Part shown: positions 1-5,535 of the stretch, piece after piece
How positions within the stretch are numbered: position 1 is the first letter of the stretch
How the letters are laid out: every line of letters begins with the position of its first letter
Source: Deltaproteobacteria bacterium
Lineage (GTDB): Bacteria; Myxococcota_A; UBA796; UBA9615
Assembly: GCA_029261955.1 (NCBI GenBank)
Contig: JAJDAI010000598.1
Coordinates: forward strand, 1 to 6,219
Direction: 5' to 3'
DNA: 6,219 bases
Notes under the pieces: generated by a model
Seen by the model: only the letters and a program-made list of their open reading frames with translations
What the model was told of the DNA's origin: nothing
The model's database searches: none
Position numbers and translations under genes: made by a program

Positions 1-107
1 AAGGCCTCGTAGGCGGCGGCGGAGTCCTTGACCTCGGCGTCGTGCAGGTCTGCGGCTTCGCAGCCGACGAGGAGGAGCAGGGTGAGCAGCAGGAAGAAGG
101 TGCGCAT
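1..107 (-). CDS. Putative lipoprotein, N-terminal fragment (runs off window start)
   Basis: Reading the minus strand from an ATG at 107-105 gives 35 complete codons before the window edge. The product starts M-R-T, followed by a Leu-rich hydrophobic segment (about residues 4-14) and a lipobox Leu13-Val14-Gly15-Cys16. Cys16 is the expected lipidation site after signal peptidase II cleavage, followed by an acidic, Ala-rich stretch (EAADLHDAEV). This is a textbook lipoprotein leader, so the protein is probably anchored in a membrane facing the periplasm. Glu rather than Asp follows the Cys, so no inner-membrane retention signal is obvious. I see no Shine-Dalgarno sequence before the ATG. The mature domain is outside the window and the function is unknown. 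It is transcribed away from the fatty-acid-like genes and need not be related to them. The lipobox makes the start and reading frame fairly secure despite the short length. Confidence 0.72.
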   Translation of the reverse strand, partial: MRTFFLLLTLLLLVGCEAADLHDAEVKDSAAAYEA

Positions 108-187
108 GGCGACGGAGGATACACGGGCGCGCGAGGGGATCGGGCGCCAGCGACGCGCTCCACCGCCCCGCTCACCCCCGATCGTCC

Positions 188-216
188 TTGACCGCCAGGG
201 GGTCGGCCGATATCTT
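188..216 (+). promoter_or_regulatory. Predicted sigma70-like promoter upstream of the enoyl reductase gene
   Basis: TTGACC (188-193, five of six matches to TTGACA) is followed by a 17-nt spacer and TATCTT (211-216, four of six matches to TATAAT). Transcription would begin near 223, giving a leader of about 40 nt before the ATG at 264. It is the best promoter-like pair in the divergent gap and points at the fabL-like gene. The region is very GC-rich, which makes such a match less likely by chance, but no experimental support can be inferred. Confidence 0.45.
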
Positions 217-246
217 CCGCCGCCGCTCGGCCCTGGCCGCGCGCGC

Positions 247-253
247 GGAAGGA
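247..253 (+). promoter_or_regulatory. Ribosome binding site of the enoyl reductase gene
   Basis: GGAAGGA ends 10 nt before the ATG at 264. It is a good Shine-Dalgarno match and supports 264 as the start. The SDR nucleotide-binding motif then begins at residue 11, the normal distance from the N-terminus for this family. Confidence 0.6.
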
Positions 254-263
254 CCCCCAGACC

Positions 264-1088
264 ATGAAGCACGACGGAAAGATCGCCCTGGTCACGGGCG
301 GCACGCGGGGAATTGGCAAGGCCATCTCCATGCGGCTCGCCCAGGACGGCGCCGACATCATCCTCAACTTCAAGTCGGACGCCACCACGGCCGAAGAGAC
401 CGCCGCGGAGATCCGCGCGCTGGGCCGCAAGGTCTGGGTCTTCCAGGCCGACATGCGCGACGACAAGGCCATCCGTGGCCTGACGAAGACCATCAAGGAC
501 GAGGTCGGCCAGCTCGACATCCTCGTGCACAACGCCGCGTTCGGCACCATGGGCAGCATCCTGCGCATGGGCCTGTTCAGCTGGCGCGCCGCGATGGACA
601 TCAACGTCACGGCCCTGCTGCTGCTCAGCCAGCAGCTCGCGCCCCTGCTCCAGGAGAACGACGGCGGCCACATCATCGGCCTGTCCTCCATCGGCGCGGA
701 CATGACCTTCAGCGAGTACGCGAACATCGGCGTGAGCAAGGCCGCGATGGAGGCGCTCTGCCGCTACCTCGCCTACGAGCTGGCGCCGCTGGGCATCCAC
801 ACCAACGCCGTCTCGGCCGGGCCCATCCAGACCCGCGCCATCGACTGGTTCAAGTACCCGCACGCGGTGCACAACTACGCGACCACCAAGTCGCCGTTGA
901 GCCGCATGGGCACGCCGGGCGACCTCTGCGGCATCGTCAGCTTCCTCTGCACGCCGGACGCCGACTGGATCCTCGGGCAGACCATCCGGGCCGACGGCGG
1001 CATCTCGATGGGCGAAGACTTCATGGACTGGCTGTCCGACGAAGAGCGCGCCGAAGAAGAGGCCATCAAGGCCGCGAAGCGTCGCTGA
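264..1088 (+). CDS. fabL: FabL-like enoyl-[acyl-carrier-protein] reductase (SDR family)
   Basis: A 274-residue cytosolic short-chain dehydrogenase/reductase. The N-terminus carries the cofactor motif T11-G-G-T-R-G-I-G18; Arg15, with Lys37 after the second strand, favours NADPH. A VHNAA segment (88-92) replaces the common NNAG, and Asn114 and Ser142 are conserved. The decisive feature is Tyr152-x6-Lys159 (YANIGVSK). FabG-type ketoreductases have Tyr-x3-Lys, but the residue four before Lys159 here is Ile155. Tyr-x6-Lys is the enoyl reductase signature of FabI and FabL. The TGGTRGIG start, Ser142 where FabI has a Tyr, and the following GVSKAAMEALCRYLA and NAVSAGPIQT segments match FabL (Bacillus enoyl-ACP reductase III) better than FabI, as I recall those sequences. 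The expected reaction is NADPH-dependent reduction of trans-2-enoyl-ACP. A charged Lys/Glu/Arg tail of about 20 residues follows the conserved DGG-I-S-M. It is probably cotranscribed with the SDR that starts 28 nt downstream. Generic annotation would call it an SDR or FabG. Confidence 0.83.
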   Translation: MKHDGKIALVTGGTRGIGKAISMRLAQDGADIILNFKSDATTAEETAAEIRALGRKVWVFQADMRDDKAIRGLTKTIKDEVGQLDILVHNAAFGTMGSILRMGLFSWRAAMDINVTALLLLSQQLAPLLQENDGGHIIGLSSIGADMTFSEYANIGVSKAAMEALCRYLAYELAPLGIHTNAVSAGPIQTRAIDWFKYPHAVHNYATTKSPLSRMGTPGDLCGIVSFLCTPDADWILGQTIRADGGISMGEDFMDWLSDEERAEEEAIKAAKRR

Positions 1089-1116
1089 ACCCCCGAGAAT
1101 CAGAGCGGAGATCGAC

Positions 1117-2310
1117 ATGAAGGCCATGTTCCTGACCGGCGTCACCGGCTTTGTGGGCGGCGAGTCCATCAAGCGATACATCGAGCGCGCCCCGGCCGAT
1201 CTCCGTTTCTTCTGCCTGGTGCGGGCGCCGGACGCCGAGCGCCTGACCAAGCGCGCGAAGAAGCTGCTGACGACGCACTTCCCGGGCCGTGAAGACGAGC
1301 TCGCCGACCGCTTCACCTTCGTGCGGGGCGACCTGCTCAAGGAAGGCCTCGGCCTCACCGCCGCCGACCGCGAGGCGATCGTCACCGAGTGCGACCACGT
1401 CGTGCACTGCGCCGCGAGCGTGGACTTCGGCGCGACGCTGGAGTTCAGCCGCGAGTACAACCTCGACGGCACGCGCCGGGTCCTCGAGATCTGCGAGGAC
1501 ATCGAGGCCAACGGCGGCCTCAAGCGCCTGGACTACGTGTCCACGGCCTACGTCTCGGGCAACCGAAACGACGTGGTGCGCGAGAGCGAGCTGAGCAACC
1601 GCGGCCTCGGCTGGGCCAACTACTACGAGCAGAGCAAGTTCGAGTCCGAAGCCCTCGTCCGCAGCTTCCGCGAGCAGGGCCACCCGGTGTCGATCTACCG
1701 CCCGAGCACGGTGGTGGGTGACAGCCGCACGGGTGAGACGCCGAACTTCAACGTCCTCTACTGGCCCCTGCGTGTCTACGCGCGCGGCTGGTGGGACCTG
1801 ATGATCGGCTTCGAGAAGACGCCGGTCGACGTGGTGCCGATCAACTACGTCAGCGACTGCCTGGTGAACCTGAGCCTCAAGGGCGACAGCACCATCGGCC
1901 GCAGCTACCACCTCGCCGCCGGGCCCGACAAGATCTGCACGATCAAGGACCTGGCCACGCACGCGAGCAAGTGGTTCAAGCGCCCGTACCCGACCTTCGT
2001 CACGCCGGACGAGTTCGACAAGAACATCCGCCCGGGCATCGACGAGAGCGCCACGCCGGCCCAGAAGATGCTCATCTCGCAGGGCACGGTCTACATGCCC
2101 TACTTCGTCCGCTCGCCGCTGTTCGACACCAGCAACGTGCTCGCGGATCTCGAGGGAACGGGCACCGAGCCGCTCATCTCGGTCAACGACTACTTCGACA
2201 CGCTGTTCGAGTACTGCGTGCTGACCGACTGGGGACGCAAGAAGGCGCCGGCCGTCGGTGGCGAAGGCGCGCACGACTCGCTGGCTTCGTTGGAGGCCGG
2301 TCGCGCCTGA
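1117..2310 (+). CDS. Thioester reductase-like / fatty acyl reductase-like extended SDR
   Basis: A 397-residue extended SDR resembling the NAD_binding_4 reductase domains of carboxylic acid reductases, nonribosomal peptide terminal reductases and fatty acyl-CoA reductases. Visible motifs: T7-G-V-T-G-F-V-G14 for the dinucleotide; LVRA (34-37) after the second strand, as in NADPH-dependent relatives; the HCAASVDF segment (97-104); the catalytic Ser142-Thr143; and Tyr170-E-Q-S-Lys174, the catalytic YxxxK inside a YYEQSKFESE context typical of this reductase family. IYRPSTVVGD follows, as expected for the substrate side. No adenylation or carrier domain is fused and no membrane segment is evident, so it would act in trans on an acyl thioester. 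In this neighbourhood the likely role is reductive release of an ACP-bound chain to aldehyde or alcohol (inference). A GGAG at 1107-1110, 6 nt before the ATG, supports the start. Alternatives are a nucleotide-sugar epimerase-like or beta-hydroxy-lipid dehydrogenase role. Confidence 0.75.
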   Translation: MKAMFLTGVTGFVGGESIKRYIERAPADLRFFCLVRAPDAERLTKRAKKLLTTHFPGREDELADRFTFVRGDLLKEGLGLTAADREAIVTECDHVVHCAASVDFGATLEFSREYNLDGTRRVLEICEDIEANGGLKRLDYVSTAYVSGNRNDVVRESELSNRGLGWANYYEQSKFESEALVRSFREQGHPVSIYRPSTVVGDSRTGETPNFNVLYWPLRVYARGWWDLMIGFEKTPVDVVPINYVSDCLVNLSLKGDSTIGRSYHLAAGPDKICTIKDLATHASKWFKRPYPTFVTPDEFDKNIRPGIDESATPAQKMLISQGTVYMPYFVRSPLFDTSNVLADLEGTGTEPLISVNDYFDTLFEYCVLTDWGRKKAPAVGGEGAHDSLASLEAGRA

Positions 2311-2319
2311 AAAGGACGC

Positions 2320-2343
2320 AGAACCCCGCCACTGCGGGGCTCT
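2320..2343 (+). terminator. Terminator-like hairpin after the reductase pair
   Basis: Ten bases after the reductase stop codon, CCCCGC (2324-2329) and GCGGGG (2334-2339) form a 6-bp GC stem closed by the loop CACT. Beyond one A-C mismatch, AGA (2320-2322) pairs with TCT (2341-2343) and extends the stem. There is no clean U-tract; CTCTCG and then a TTT at 2351-2353 follow, so termination may be partial. Its position just beyond a stop codon fits a boundary between the two-gene upstream unit and the ketosynthase unit. Confidence 0.5.
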
Positions 2344-2350
2344 CGTGGAC

Positions 2351-2379
2351 TTTACAGGGCGACGAGGGCGTGATAGGTA
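2351..2379 (+). promoter_or_regulatory. Possible promoter for the KS-A / ACP / KS-B / KS-C unit
   Basis: TTTACA (2351-2356) matches the -35 consensus at five of six positions and lies immediately after the hairpin. The -10 is poor: GATAGG (2372-2377) has a 15-nt spacer and TAGGTA (2374-2379) a 17-nt spacer, and neither is a good match. The pairing of a hairpin with a -35-like element inside a 153-bp gap is the main argument for a second transcription start here. The leader before the ATG at 2464 would be roughly 75-80 nt. Confidence 0.28.
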
Positions 2380-2463
2380 GCCCCACCTTTCCGGGATCGC
2401 GCGTCTGTGAACGACGTTAACTCCCTGGATCTCAAAGGCTTTTTCGGCGGGAGCCGCTAGTCC

Positions 2464-3765
2464 ATGGCAGGACGCATCGTCATCACCGGGACCGGCATGG
2501 TCACCGCCGCAGGCATCGGAGTCGATGCGTGCTGGGAGACCCTTTGCCGCGGTGAGTCCGCGATCGGGCCCGTGACGCTGTGGGACCCCACGGGCATGGA
2601 CAGCCACATCGCGGGCGAAGTCCCCGGCTGGCCCGACGTGCCCGAGGCCATCGGCCCCTACGAGATCACCGGTCGCCCCATGAGCTTCGGCGTCTACGCC
2701 GCCCTCGAGGCGATGGCCGAAGCCGGCATCGGCGGCGACAACGACATCGACGTGCCCCCCTCCCGCCGCGCGGTCGTGGCTGCGGGCGGCTTCGACGACC
2801 AGATGCTCGGCATCCTCGCGCGCGCCGCGGACGCGCTGACCCCCGCGGGCCAGCACGACTTCGACGACGTCGACATCGACGCCTTGCTGCCGCACTTCGG
2901 CGACGTGGGCGCGCTGGCCGAGATGGCCCGCTACTCCCAGGTCCAGCTGATGCAGGCCGTCGCCCACGCCATGAAGGCCCGCCAGACCCTCGCGGTCAGC
3001 ACGGCCTGCGCGGGCGGCAACACGGCCATCGGCGACGCCATCTGCATGCTCCGCCGGGGCGAGGCGGACGTCGTGCTCGCGCTGGGGGTCGACACCCTCA
3101 TCACCCGCGAGATGATGGGCGGCTTCTGCAACCTGACGGCGCTGTCCACGCGCAACGACGAGCCCGCTCGCGCCTCGCGTCCCTTCGACGCGAACCGGGA
3201 CGGCTTCGTGATGGGGGAGGGCGCTGCGGCGGTCATCCTCGAGCGCGAGGAGGTGGCCCTGGCCCGGGGCGCCACCCCGATCGCCGTGCTCGCCGGCGTT
3301 GGCCACAGCAGCGACGCCTTCCGCCTGACGGCCCCGCACCCCGCTGGCACCGGCATGGCCCTGTCCATGCAGCGCGCCATCGACGACGGCGGCATGGTCA
3401 ACACGGACATCGGCTACATCAACGCGCACGGCACCTCGACCGCCGCCAACGACACGGCGGAGACGACGGCGCTGGGCCTGGTCTTCGGTGACCGGCTCCC
3501 GGGCATCCCGGTGAGCGGCACGAAGAGCATCATCGGTCACCTCATCCACGGCGCAGGCGCCGTGGGCACGGTGGTCGCCGCGAAGACGGTCCAGCAGCAG
3601 CTGGTGCACCCGACCGCGAACTACGAGACTCCCGACCCCGCGTGTGACCTCAACATCGTCGCCGGTGCTGCTGAGAAGGCCGACGTCGACGGGGTGCTCG
3701 TCAACGCGTTTGGCTTCGGTGGACAGAACGCCACCGTCGCCGTGAGGCGCTGGGCTGGGACCTGA
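2464..3765 (+). CDS. Beta-ketoacyl-ACP synthase, FabF-like, catalytically complete (KS-A)
   Basis: A 433-residue condensing enzyme with the thiolase fold of FabF-type ketosynthases, expected to join an acyl chain to malonyl-ACP by decarboxylative Claisen condensation. The catalytic set is complete: Cys182 in STACAGG, His322 in HGTST, and Lys354/His359 in KSIIGH. It also has PFDANRDGFVMGEG (240-253) and the C-terminal GFGGQN, close to the usual GFGGTN loop. It is about 20 residues longer than E. coli FabF. The extra length lies before the Cys, in an Asp-rich stretch around residues 120-150 (HDFDDVDIDALL). The Gly-Pro that normally precedes the nucleophile elbow is replaced by Arg-Gln-Thr, so substrate preference may differ from housekeeping FabF. 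A CGGGAG at 2448-2453, 10 nt upstream, supports the start, and VITGTGMVTAAG follows at the expected place. It is probably the first gene of the KS-A/ACP/KS-B/KS-C unit. I give no symbol because it is more likely a dedicated pathway paralogue than fabF. Confidence 0.9.
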   Translation: MAGRIVITGTGMVTAAGIGVDACWETLCRGESAIGPVTLWDPTGMDSHIAGEVPGWPDVPEAIGPYEITGRPMSFGVYAALEAMAEAGIGGDNDIDVPPSRRAVVAAGGFDDQMLGILARAADALTPAGQHDFDDVDIDALLPHFGDVGALAEMARYSQVQLMQAVAHAMKARQTLAVSTACAGGNTAIGDAICMLRRGEADVVLALGVDTLITREMMGGFCNLTALSTRNDEPARASRPFDANRDGFVMGEGAAAVILEREEVALARGATPIAVLAGVGHSSDAFRLTAPHPAGTGMALSMQRAIDDGGMVNTDIGYINAHGTSTAANDTAETTALGLVFGDRLPGIPVSGTKSIIGHLIHGAGAVGTVVAAKTVQQQLVHPTANYETPDPACDLNIVAGAAEKADVDGVLVNAFGFGGQNATVAVRRWAGT

Positions 3766-3839
3766 TTTGAGCCGCCTCCGGTGCATGGCCGCATCGGTTG
3801 GAATACGAGAACCCGGCGCTGAGAGGCGCCTGTAGAGCT

Positions 3840-3844
3840 AGGAG
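3840..3844 (+). promoter_or_regulatory. Ribosome binding site of the ACP gene
   Basis: AGGAG ends 9 nt before the ATG at 3854. It is the strongest Shine-Dalgarno match in the window after that of the enoyl reductase. This fits a carrier protein that must be made in excess of its enzymes, and it fixes the ACP start. Confidence 0.6.
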
Positions 3845-3853
3845 TCGAAGGCC

Positions 3854-4252
3854 ATGGCTGATCGCGCCGAAATCCTCGAGGAGCTTCGCACCATCATCGT
3901 CGAGACCCGTGGGGTCGAGGAGGACGAGGTCGTCGGTAAGGCGACCTTGTTCGATGACTTGGGGCTCGAGTCGATCGACTTCCTCGAGATCTCGTTCCGC
4001 ATGGAGGAGAGCTTCGGCTTCCCCTTCCCGACCGACGACCTGGGCGCCGTCATGAACTCGGTGGGTGAGAACAGCACCACCGAGGACGTGAACAAGGCTC
4101 TGGACGCGCTCGAGAACGACTTCCACATGAAGTTCGACCGCAACGCCATCCCCGGCGTCGACCCGTTCGACGCCGACAAGCTGCGTGACGCCGTGCTGCA
4201 GCTGTTCACGGTGGACGCGCTGGTGAACTTCATCGAGGCCGGCGCCAACTAG
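3854..4252 (+). CDS. Acyl carrier protein, unusually long with a helix II-III insertion
   Basis: A 132-residue acidic protein whose N-terminal half is a clear ACP. An amphipathic helix (ILEELRTIIVE, 7-17) leads to the phosphopantetheine site D35-L-G-L-E-S40-I-D-F-L, and helix II continues to about residue 55. Ser40 should carry the prosthetic group. The C-terminus, FTVDALVNFIEAGA, is the usual final ACP helix. Between these parts lie about 60 residues (SVGENSTTEDVNK, then DALENDFHMKFDR and PGVDPFDADKLRD) where a normal 75-80 residue ACP has only a short loop and helix III, so roughly 45-50 residues are extra. The frame is open, the acidic composition continues, and both ends are ACP-like, so this looks like a genuine subfamily trait rather than a fusion or frameshift. 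It sits between KS-A and KS-B, 14 nt before the latter, and is the obvious carrier for chains built by these synthases. The modifying transferase is not in the window. Confidence 0.88.
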   Translation: MADRAEILEELRTIIVETRGVEEDEVVGKATLFDDLGLESIDFLEISFRMEESFGFPFPTDDLGAVMNSVGENSTTEDVNKALDALENDFHMKFDRNAIPGVDPFDADKLRDAVLQLFTVDALVNFIEAGAN

Positions 4253-4258
4253 CGAATC

Positions 4259-4262
4259 GGAG
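4259..4262 (+). promoter_or_regulatory. Ribosome binding site that bears on the KS-B start
   Basis: GGAG lies 4 nt before the ATG at 4267 and 7 nt before a second in-frame ATG at 4270. The spacing favours the second ATG, so the mature N-terminus is more likely M-S-D-R-R than M-M-S-D. The difference is one residue. Confidence 0.45.
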
Positions 4263-4266
4263 CAGG

Positions 4267-5535
4267 ATGATGTCGGACAGGCGGGTCCTGATCACGGGAC
4301 TGTCGGCTACCTCCGCCTTTGGCGTGGGGTCGCAGGCGCTCGCGGAGGGGCTCGCTTCCGGCGCGTCCGCTCTGGGTGAGCTCGCAGATCGGCTGGCGCT
4401 GGTGCCCCCGGGCATCGGCGGCCAGCTGGATCTGCCGCGCAAGGAGTTCCGGAACTTCTTCGACACCCGCGTCCTGCGCTTGTCGACGATGACCCGGCAG
4501 ACCACGCTCGGCTGCATCGCGTGCGGCGATCTCATGGCCCTGGTGGGCCTGGAGCCGGGCGAGGGGCACCCCGACAAGGGCGCCTACCTCGGCTCCTTCA
4601 TCCTGCCGCCCGACTTCAAGAAGCAGGCGATCGCCATGAAGCTGCTGTCCCACCGCCCCGAGGGCGAGGACACCGGCTTCGTGCTCGACGACGCGCGCCT
4701 GGATCAGGCGATGAAGAAGGCCTCGGCCTTCGACTTCCTGCGCGCCCTGCCCAACATGCCCAGCTCGCACCTGAGCATCCAGACCGGCTTCCAGGGCCCG
4801 GCCTGCACCTACCTGGGGAGCGACTCCTCCGGTCTGCAGTCCGTCGTCATGGCGGCCGGAGCCATCGACTCGTCGCTCGCCGACGGGATGGTGGCCGGTG
4901 GTGCGTTCTTCCCCTTCCAGGAAGTGCACCTCTGGTGGCAGCAGACGCGGGGCCTGTGGACCGACGACGGGTCCGTGCGGCCCTACGCCGCCGACCGCGC
5001 GGGCACGCTGCCGGGCGAAGGCTCGGCGCTCTTCTTCCTCGAAGAGGCCGATGCGGCGGAGGCTCGCGGTGCGCGTGTCTGGGGCGAGGTCATCGGCTGG
5101 GCCCACCGCTTCGTCACCCCCGGGGACCCCGACGAGGTCTCGGTGCGCGCGGAGACGCTGCGCGCCGCCCTGCCCGAGGGCACGCCCGACTGGATCGCGC
5201 CGGTCGGCATGGGCCACGGCGACCTGGACCGCATGGAGTCGCTCGCCTACGCCGAGGCCTTCGGCGACCTGAGCTCCACCGGTGCGGTCACGGCCGTGCC
5301 CCAGGTCGGCTTCACGGGCCCCGCGGCCGCGCCGATGAACCTCGCCGGCGCCCTGCTCGCGGCCAACGGCGAGACGAGCCCGGCCCGCGTCACCGTGGCC
5401 GGTGACTCCGACACCTCGGCCCTCGCGGCGACCCTCGGGCAGACCGGCAAGGTCGGCGCGGGCAGCGTGGTGCTCGGCTCCAGCTTCTCCCTCGACGGGG
5501 TGCACGCAGCGATCGCCATTCGGGTCCTCGCTTGA
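4267..5535 (+). CDS. Degenerate beta-ketoacyl synthase homologue, chain length factor-like (KS-B)
   Basis: A 422-residue protein with the full length and fold pattern of a ketosynthase: VLITGLSATSAFG at the start, GFQGPACTYLGSDSSG at the nucleophile elbow, and PYAADRAGTLPGEGSALFFLE (239-259), which matches the PFD-RDG-GEG region. The catalytic residues are eroded. Counting from Gly177-Pro178, the nucleophile position is Asp186 instead of Cys. His317 survives in GHGD, but HGTST is otherwise lost with about four residues deleted. In the segment equivalent to KSxxGH the Lys is gone and the second His aligns with Phe349 (VGFTG). It should not condense by the normal mechanism. In type II polyketide and aryl polyene systems a non-condensing KS homologue (chain length factor, usually Gln at this site) pairs with an active KS, and that role is inferred here. 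It starts 14 nt after the ACP and its stop overlaps the KS-C start, so it is tightly coexpressed. Cys180 is nearby but not at the catalytic position. Confidence 0.82.
   Translation: MMSDRRVLITGLSATSAFGVGSQALAEGLASGASALGELADRLALVPPGIGGQLDLPRKEFRNFFDTRVLRLSTMTRQTTLGCIACGDLMALVGLEPGEGHPDKGAYLGSFILPPDFKKQAIAMKLLSHRPEGEDTGFVLDDARLDQAMKKASAFDFLRALPNMPSSHLSIQTGFQGPACTYLGSDSSGLQSVVMAAGAIDSSLADGMVAGGAFFPFQEVHLWWQQTRGLWTDDGSVRPYAADRAGTLPGEGSALFFLEEADAAEARGARVWGEVIGWAHRFVTPGDPDEVSVRAETLRAALPEGTPDWIAPVGMGHGDLDRMESLAYAEAFGDLSSTGAVTAVPQVGFTGPAAAPMNLAGALLAANGETSPARVTVAGDSDTSALAATLGQTGKVGAGSVVLGSSFSLDGVHAAIAIRVLA

Noticed and set aside
214..251. CTTCCGC (214-220) complementary to GCGGAAG (245-251), which overlaps the Shine-Dalgarno of the enoyl reductase
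   Set aside because: It could look like a translation-blocking hairpin, but the left arm lies in the predicted -10 region and would not be in a transcript starting near 223.
28..267. A 79-codon plus-strand frame across the left end
   Set aside because: It overlaps the lipoprotein leader on the opposite strand and the promoter region, and its product is Arg/Pro-rich without features.
188..1120. A 310-codon plus-strand frame overlapping the enoyl reductase
   Set aside because: The product is Arg/His/Gly/Pro-rich with no motif, and the overlapping frame is a clear SDR with a good ribosome binding site.
1066..3786. A 906-codon open frame on the minus strand spanning two genes and their gap
   Set aside because: It is antisense to the reductase and KS-A genes, both with intact catalytic motifs. 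Its product is low-complexity Arg/Ala/Val/His/Asp-rich sequence with no recognisable motif. Long antisense frames are expected from strong third-position GC bias.
3815..3830. Small inverted repeat GGCGC/GCGCC before the ACP gene, considered as a terminator
   Set aside because: Only five base pairs, no T-tract, and directly upstream of the ACP ribosome binding site. At most a weak attenuator or mRNA processing structure.
3766..3853. Possible separate promoter for the ACP (TTGAGC at 3767)
   Set aside because: No -10-like hexamer at 16-18 nt spacing (the position reads CGCATC), so cotranscription with KS-A is more likely.
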